Shown: positions 48,555 through 53,566 of the stretch, piece after piece | Layout of the letters: each line of letters begins with the position of its first letter | How positions within the stretch are numbered: position 1 is the first letter of the stretch | Assembly: GCA_030446555.1 (NCBI GenBank) | Contig: JAUJNA010000002.1 | Span: forward strand, 159,637 to 213,202 | Direction of reading: 5' to 3' | From: Chloroflexota bacterium | GTDB lineage: Bacteria; Chloroflexota; Limnocylindria; Limnocylindrales; CSP1-4 | Length of the DNA: 53,566 nt | Translations under genes and position numbers: made by a program | The notes under the pieces: model-generated | Seen by the model: the letters and a program-made list of their open reading frames with translations, nothing else | Database searches by the model: none | What the model was told of the DNA's origin: nothing

Positions 48555-51179
48555 TCAGCGCTCCCAGGTCAGGGAGAGGCTGGGGTCCGGCGTGTACGAG
48601 CAGAAGGTCCCGGTGTGCACGGCAAGCGCCAGGTGCCGACCGAGCGACGGGCTGTGGGTCTCGATCCGACGCAGGGCAGCCCGGATCGCCTTGCCCACGC
48701 TGAGGCGCGCACGCTCGGCGGCCGAGGCGGCCACGCGCGAGCGGCCGCCCAGTCCGACCGAGGAGGCGAGTTCCTCGACGAGGAGGTCGTGCTCGGCGCG
48801 AAGACGGGAGACACGCTCGGGATCGTTCCACGCCTCGGCCTCGGCCATCTCCGCCTCGAGCTCGCTGAGCCTCTGCCGGTAGGCCTCGCGCGCCTGAGCG
48901 TCCAGGATCTCTCCCGCGTCACCGAATCCAGACGAGTCGAGCTCATCGGTCGTGCGGCTCTCGACCCGCGTTCTCGCCCCCGGATCTCGCTCCCGTGCGA
49001 CGAGATCGAGGGCGTGGATCTCCTGGCCCGGTCCCGCGAGGAGCCGAGCGAGATAGCGCAACCCCTTGGCGTCCTGAAGTCGGAAGCTGTCGCCCTGGAA
49101 GGCGATGGTCCAGTACTCCCCGTCCCTGCGGAACACGCCGGTCCTCTCGAGGTGTGGCGACGTGTCGCCACTCGCGACGGCGACCGCAGCGAATCCCTTC
49201 ACCGCCACTTCCTCCCTTGCGACCTCGTCGAGTGGGAGACGAGCCTCCAGGGCGGTCATGCCGAGATGCTGGGCGGTCGTTCGTGCCGCCCGGAAGAGAG
49301 CGCCAGCACGTGCTCGATCCCCAGGTCCATCGCGAAGGACGAGCACCTCCGCGAAGTCGGCCTGTGTGTGTGCCGCCCACGGCCGAGCGCCCATCCGCTC
49401 GCTGAGACGGATCGCGTCCTCGAAGTGCCGTTCCGCATCGTCGAGACGTCGCAGCGTGGTGGCCAGCATCCCCAGATACCGATCGACCGCCCCGACGCTT
49501 CCGGCGCCGTGTCCGATGGCGTGGCGGCCGGTGAAGGGCGCCAGCTGCGCGTAGAGTCTCTCGGCTGCGGCCGTGTCGCCGAGTCGGGAAGCCGCCTCGC
49601 TCGCGAGACCGATCCCGAGGAGCCACTCGCTGTCACGGTACAGGGCGCGGAAATCGTCGCGCGCGAGCTCCTCGGATACGGTGCGGGCCTCCTCCATGCG
49701 GCCGCCGTCGATGAGCAGACAGGCGAGCGCGGCACGGTGGAACGGGTACCAGGGGAACTCCTCGGTGGACGCGCGCACGTTCGCCTCTTCCTCGGCGAGG
49801 CGACCCTGCTCGCGCCGCAAAAGGAACCTGTGCATGCCCGCCTCGGACACGTCATCCTGGATGGGGTTGATCGGGTTGCCCGGCTGGACCTCTCCCTCGA
49901 TCGACTCCTCCGCGCGGTCGTATGACCCCTCGAGAAGGGCGATCACCGACCGATAGCTTCGCAGGGCACGCACCTCCACCGGTTGGCGGAGCTCGGTCGC
50001 TGCACGCTCGGCGATCTCCAGGTGCCTCTTGGCCTCAGCCATCATCGCCAGATCGGTGTAGGCGGCGTGCAGGGTCTGGTGCCCGTCCAGGGTGCGCTCG
50101 GTGTCGGCCGCGGCCTCGGCAACGGCCAGCAGCTCCTTCGCGGTCGCCAGCCTCTCGCCCGGGTTCTCCGGCCAGTACGTCGCCCAATAGCGGCCCAACA
50201 GCGCGTAACCCAGCGTCTGTGGGTCACCGATCGCTCGTGCGATCTCGACCGCCTCCTGGCTCAGCGCAGCACTGTGCTCGCGATGCTCCGACGAGCTGCG
50301 CCACGCGCACGCGAGTCGCGCGAGGAGCCGCACCCGGAGGGGAGGGTCGGCTCGCCCGAGCATGCGGAGCGCGTCCCGCAGGAGCGGGATCAGGTGTGGA
50401 TCGCGGCCGACTCGCGTCCAGATGAACCGCCCCCCGTAGCCGAGCGCCGCGCGGGCGAGCCGCCTCGCGTCACCGATCTCCCGACAGATGCCGGCGGCGC
50501 TCAGGAACGTCCCTCGGGCGGTCACGAGGTCGCCTGCCCGCGCTTGCGCATCGCCGACGGAAAGGAGCAGCTCGGCGCGCGTCCGATCGTCCGGGGACCC
50601 TTCAGCCTCGAGCGCGTGGAGCGCCATCTGATAGAGCCGAACGGCCTCCTCGTATGCGAGGGCCCTCGTTGCCTCGTCTGCGGCACGCCGGGCATAGTCG
50701 ACCGTCTTCCAGGTGTCGGCGGCTTCGCCACCCTGGAGGAAGTGGTACGCGAGCTCGGCGAGGTGGCGCTCGGGGGTGCCCGAGTAGAGCTCCTCGAGAA
50801 CCTCCCCGATGCGCCTGTGGAGACGCATCCGGCGACCGCGGCTGAGCTCGTCGTACAGCGTCTCGCGGACGAGCTCGTGCGAGAAGCGCAACCTCCCCAA
50901 CGCTCCGCCGACCGGCGCGAGCAACCCCGCGCGGATCGGTTCGTCGAGCAGATCGATCAGCCGGCCCGCCTCGTATCCACCGACCCGGCGAAGGACCTCC
51001 ACGCCGAACTCCGGCCCGATCGCAGCGGCATGGCGGAGCGCATCGGCACTCGCGTCGGCGAGCTGCGCGATGCGCCGCCCGATGCCTCGCGGATCCCGGC
51101 AGGAACGCCCAGGTGGAGCGACCCCAGCCCAGCGACGCCCTCGAGGCGGCCCTCTGCACCAAGAGGCGTACCGCCTCAC
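48555..51179 (-). CDS. C-terminal part of the AAA/TPR regulator (longest intact frame)
   Basis: The open frame from about 51085 down to the stop at 48555 is uninterrupted for over 840 codons; codons upstream to the ATG at 51179 are out of frame with the true protein. It has IGRRIAQLADASADALRHAA, typical of the ATPase winged domain, then many tetratricopeptide-like repeats. A terminal domain follows with YWTIAFQGDSFRLQDAKG, VGLGGRSRVAASAAERARLS and HTGTFCSYTPDPSLS. That last domain recurs at the C terminus of such regulators; no HTH of LuxR type is evident. Intact length argues that the region was recently functional or that the breaks are errors. Confidence 0.75.
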   Translation of the reverse strand: MRRYASWCRGPPRGRRWAGVAPPGRSCRDPRGIGRRIAQLADASADALRHAAAIGPEFGVEVLRRVGGYEAGRLIDLLDEPIRAGLLAPVGGALGRLRFSHELVRETLYDELSRGRRMRLHRRIGEVLEELYSGTPERHLAELAYHFLQGGEAADTWKTVDYARRAADEATRALAYEEAVRLYQMALHALEAEGSPDDRTRAELLLSVGDAQARAGDLVTARGTFLSAAGICREIGDARRLARAALGYGGRFIWTRVGRDPHLIPLLRDALRMLGRADPPLRVRLLARLACAWRSSSEHREHSAALSQEAVEIARAIGDPQTLGYALLGRYWATYWPENPGERLATAKELLAVAEAAADTERTLDGHQTLHAAYTDLAMMAEAKRHLEIAERAATELRQPVEVRALRSYRSVIALLEGSYDRAEESIEGEVQPGNPINPIQDDVSEAGMHRFLLRREQGRLAEEEANVRASTEEFPWYPFHRAALACLLIDGGRMEEARTVSEELARDDFRALYRDSEWLLGIGLASEAASRLGDTAAAERLYAQLAPFTGRHAIGHGAGSVGAVDRYLGMLATTLRRLDDAERHFEDAIRLSERMGARPWAAHTQADFAEVLVLRDGPGDRARAGALFRAARTTAQHLGMTALEARLPLDEVAREEVAVKGFAAVAVASGDTSPHLERTGVFRRDGEYWTIAFQGDSFRLQDAKGLRYLARLLAGPGQEIHALDLVARERDPGARTRVESRTTDELDSSGFGDAGEILDAQAREAYRQRLSELEAEMAEAEAWNDPERVSRLRAEHDLLVEELASSVGLGGRSRVAASAAERARLSVGKAIRAALRRIETHSPSLGRHLALAVHTGTFCSYTPDPSLSLTWER

Positions 51180-51961
51180 CGAGGAACAGGGGATTGCCGG
51201 CGGTGGCGCGCCACATCAGCGACGCCACGTGCATCGGCGGTCCGATGCCGGCCGTATCGCGGATGAACTCCGCCACCGCCGCTTGCGGAAGACCAGCGAG
51301 GGTGAGCCGCCGCGTCGCCGGCTCGCGCATCAGCTCGCCGAGCGCCGATGTCAGCGGGTGGTCGGGCGTCAGCTCCACGTCCCGGTAGGTCGCAACGAAG
51401 AGGATGTGGCTGTCCGCGAGCTGGCTGGCGAGGAAGCGAAGCAACAGGATCGAGGCGGTGTCCGCTGCGTGGAGGTCATCGATGACCAGCAGGAGCGGGC
51501 ACTCGCACGCGGCATCGATCAGGAAGGCCGCGACCGAATCGAAGAGACGGAAGCGTGCCGATCGGCATCCATCGTGGGCGGCACGGGCAGCCCCGGAAGC
51601 ATGACCGAGACCTCCGGGAGCATCTGCGCGATATCGGGCGCACCCCTCCCGAGCTGACGCCGGAGCACCTCACGGTCGGTGTTGCGGAGGTACGAGCGGA
51701 TCGCCTGCACCCACGGCCAGTAGGCAGTCGCACCGGCGCGTCCCAGCCGCGGCCCCACATCACGCGGTGCCCTCGCTCCCGAGCGCGCGCGGTCAGTGCG
51801 TCCGCCAACCGGCTCTTGCCGATGCCGGGCTCGCCCGCCACGAGGATGAGGCGACCCCTGCCCGACGCCGCGTCATCCAGTGCCCGCAGCAGCTCCTGGA
51901 GCTCGCGGTCACGTCCGACGAAGACGCTTCCCGACCGGTCCTCGGACACGCTCACCATCAC
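48555..51961 (-). pseudogene. Large AAA/TPR regulator, broken by several frameshifts
   Basis: Reassembled across frames, this is one protein of about 1130 residues: a Walker A near the N terminus (LILVAGEPGIGKSRL; frame of 51740-51961), then TAYWPWVQAIRSYLRNTDREVL (about 51560-51740), CPLLLVIDDLHAADTAS with the Walker B and LTLAGLPQAAVAEFI (about 51155-51558), EGRLEGVAGLGSLHLGVPAG (about 51085-51155) and the long TPR-type C-terminal part. Breaks lie near 51740, 51558, 51155 and 51085, and each is explained by one missing base. Proteins of this layout are ATP-binding sensors or LuxR-like regulators in actinobacteria and Chloroflexota. Confidence 0.7.
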
Positions 51962-52135
51962 TCAGCCCGCTGAAGGATACGACGCGGCCGAGGGGGCGAC
52001 ACCCCGAACGAGCCGGCGGCGGTAAGGGCCATCGGCAGCGCGACCCCCGATCCCGCGTCGTGGGTGGGAGCGGCGTCTCGCTTCAGCCTGACACCGGCTC
52101 TGCGCCCGGCCACCAGCCATGGCCGAGGATGGGCG

Positions 52136-52522
52136 ATGATGGGTCCCATGGAGGCCACCCCGGGCAGGCCCGTCACGATCCTCTACTTCTACCGGACCCG
52201 GTGGGGCTCGCACGAGGAGTTCCTGCGGCTGTTCGATCAGAACCACTGGCCCATCCTGCGCGAGCAGGTGCGATCCCGGCGCCTGCTCGCGGTGACCTGC
52301 CACGTGCCGCGTTTCCATGGCGAGGGTCGGGCCGACTGGGACCTCCTGGTGACGATCACGTACCGCGACTGGGCCGCCGTGGCGGAGCACAGCGACGCCT
52401 CCATCGCGAAGCGGCTCTTTCCCGACGTGGAGCGCCACGCGGCCGAGGAACAGCGCCGATTCGAGCTGCTGGACGCACACTGGGACGTCGTGCTGGAGGA
52501 ACGCGCGCTGCCCGACGGCTGA
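52136..52522 (+). CDS. Conserved hypothetical protein of about 128 residues
   Basis: Small soluble protein with a dimeric alpha-beta-barrel-like pattern: VTILYFYRTRWGSHEEFLRLF, NHWPILREQVRSRRLLAV, YRDWAAVAEHSDAS. Similar proteins occur across soil bacteria without assigned function. Three in-frame starts (52136, 52139, 52148) exist; GAGG lies seven bases before 52136. It is divergent from the broken AAA/TPR gene and converges on pyrE. I find no catalytic motif. Confidence 0.68.
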   Translation: MMGPMEATPGRPVTILYFYRTRWGSHEEFLRLFDQNHWPILREQVRSRRLLAVTCHVPRFHGEGRADWDLLVTITYRDWAAVAEHSDASIAKRLFPDVERHAAEEQRRFELLDAHWDVVLEERALPDG

Positions 52523-52589
52523 GTCGGCGGGCCAGACCGGCCCCGCTCAGAGCCCAGGCTGATCGGCCCAGCGCGGCACACGGCTGGGG

Positions 52590-53138
52590 CTAGCCGGACA
52601 GGCCCAGCTCGGTCCGGGTGAAGAGCGCTCGAAGCCGGAGGCCGGCCTCGGCGAAGCGCTCGGCGCCGCCCTGCTCGCGGTCGACCACGCAGACGGCCCC
52701 GATGAGCTGCGCCCCGGCCTCCCGCAGCGCGGCCGAGGCGGCCACACCGGCGCCACCGGTCGTGACGACGTCCTCCACGAGCACGGTCCGGTCGCCTAGC
52801 TCGAGGCGACCCTCCACGGCTTTGCCGGTGCCGTACGCCTTGGCGTCGGCACGCACGAAGAGCGCCGGGAGACCGGTCCGCAGCGCGAGCGCCGTAGCGA
52901 GCGGGACGGCACCCAGAGCGGTGCCCGCGATCCGCTGCATGTCCGTGGGGAGCAGCGCCTCCAGCGCCTCGGCGATGCGGGCGAGGAGCGCGGGATCGGT
53001 GGTCAGGCGGAACTTGTCGATGTAGTAGTCGCTCACGGCACCGGAGCGGAGGGTGAAACGGCCACGCAGCACGGCCGCGTCCACGATGTCGCGCCCCAGC
53101 TGTTCGCGGGCATCGAACGTGGTGGTGGCCGCGTTCAT
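52590..53138 (-). CDS. pyrE: Orotate phosphoribosyltransferase
   Basis: Adds ribose-5-phosphate from PRPP to orotate in pyrimidine synthesis. 182 residues; the PRPP loop reads VLVEDVVTTGGAGVAA, GTALGAVPLATALAL is the pyrophosphate loop region, and LRSGAVSDYYIDKF binds orotate. The ATG at 53138 overlaps the pyrD stop (ATGA), so the two are co-translated. Usual family length is about 180-210, so it is complete. Confidence 0.93.
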   Translation of the reverse strand: MNAATTTFDAREQLGRDIVDAAVLRGRFTLRSGAVSDYYIDKFRLTTDPALLARIAEALEALLPTDMQRIAGTALGAVPLATALALRTGLPALFVRADAKAYGTGKAVEGRLELGDRTVLVEDVVTTGGAGVAASAALREAGAQLIGAVCVVDREQGGAERFAEAGLRLRALFTRTELGLSG

Positions 53139-53566
53139 CGCGTGCCGCTGCCCACGAGCTCGGCCGGAGGTGCTTCCGCGGACGGCTCGGTGACCACCCG
53201 GGACTCGATCACCGCCCGTGACGGTGGGTCATCGTCTCGTTCTGGCAGCTCGTACCGCGCGACCCGGTCGATGAGCCGCCGGATGCGCAGGCCCTCGATG
53301 GGTCCCAGCGCGTAGAGCGGCATCGGCCGCAGCCAGACGGCGCTGCCGAGGCTGACCGCGTCGGCGCCCGCCCAGAGGTATTCGCGGCAGTCATCGAAGT
53401 CGCGGATCCCCGCCGTCGCGATGATGGGCAGCCGGACGCCCGCATCGCGCAGCTCGGCCACCACGCGCAGCCCGATGGGCTTGATGGCTCGCCCGGACAG
53501 GCTGCCGTAGCGGTTGCGGAGCAGGGGTTCGCCGGTCTCGGGATCCAGCCGCAGCGCCTTGACCGA
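53135..53566 (-). CDS. pyrD: Dihydroorotate dehydrogenase, 3' part (5' end outside the window)
   Basis: C-terminal 143 residues of the FMN enzyme that oxidises dihydroorotate. The part visible includes RYGSLSGRAIKPIGLRVV, IIATAGIRDFDDCREYLWAGADAVSLGSAVWL, where the FMN phosphate site GG-type loop is replaced by TAGIRDF, then a Pro/Ser-rich tail not common in the family. Both the start and the catalytic Cys/Ser are outside the window, so class 1A/1B assignment is open. It is upstream of pyrE in the operon. Confidence 0.85.
   Translation of the reverse strand, partial: SVKALRLDPETGEPLLRNRYGSLSGRAIKPIGLRVVAELRDAGVRLPIIATAGIRDFDDCREYLWAGADAVSLGSAVWLRPMPLYALGPIEGLRIRRLIDRVARYELPERDDDPPSRAVIESRVVTEPSAEAPPAELVGSGTR

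Noticed and set aside
48267-49925. 552-codon plus-strand open frame opposite the AAA/TPR regulator
   Set aside because: No motif and low-complexity composition; the minus strand has the family C-terminal domain.

Overview
This is a very GC-rich, gene-dense bacterial window with no tRNA, rRNA, CRISPR array or transposase that I can see. Most genes look like housekeeping metabolism. The mix suggests an uncultured Chloroflexota-type bacterium (Limnocylindria/Ellin6529-like) or a close neighbour of Actinomycetota. The reasons are a short Gnd, a Zwf-OpcA pair, several F420-type oxidoreductases, a MoaD-MoaE fusion and many starts lying right behind a -10 box. This placement is inference from gene content only.

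Left part (1-10957): a partial ABC-transporter ATPase and a truncated PfkB sugar kinase lie on the minus strand. Facing away from them is a tight plus-strand operon for the pentose phosphate pathway: transketolase, glucose-6-phosphate isomerase, 6-phosphogluconate dehydrogenase, G6PD, OpcA and 6-phosphogluconolactonase, followed by a TauE/SafE permease. Transaldolase is absent. Next come a DUF2231-Rieske membrane protein, an EamA permease, and a YhaO/YhaN-like (SbcD/SbcC-type) pair whose ATPase gene is split by one frameshift.

Middle part (16.9-36.4 kb): a zinc-ribbon protein; a catabolic block of P5C dehydrogenase, class III aminotransferase and two CoA-transferase subunits; a non-coding tract with strong hairpins; a 35-residue membrane protein in front of a PRC-barrel protein; a minus-strand trio of membrane protein, MoaD-MoaE fusion and M55 D-aminopeptidase; a repeat-bearing membrane-anchored protein; an acetolactate-synthase-like enzyme; a Kef-type antiporter; an aldehyde dehydrogenase; PhzF; cyclophilin; and an LLM-type oxidoreductase.

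Aromatic block (35.7-43.4 kb, minus strand): one operon carries every step of the shikimate pathway: DAHP synthase fused to chorismate mutase, AroA, AroC, AroE, an AroK-AroB fusion and AroQ, then an SDR. In front of it lie a consensus promoter, a nine-residue Phe/Tyr-containing leader peptide (MTLSFGYYA) and a hairpin followed by a T-run. This is a classical-looking attenuator and the strongest regulatory find in the window.

Right part (43.5-53.6 kb): a PPOX-family protein, a MarR regulator, FabD and FabF, then a tract (46.9-52 kb) in which three successive genes are interrupted by frameshifts (a PPOX-family protein, a secreted protein, and a large AAA/TPR regulator). The window closes with a small conserved protein, PyrE and the 3' part of PyrD.
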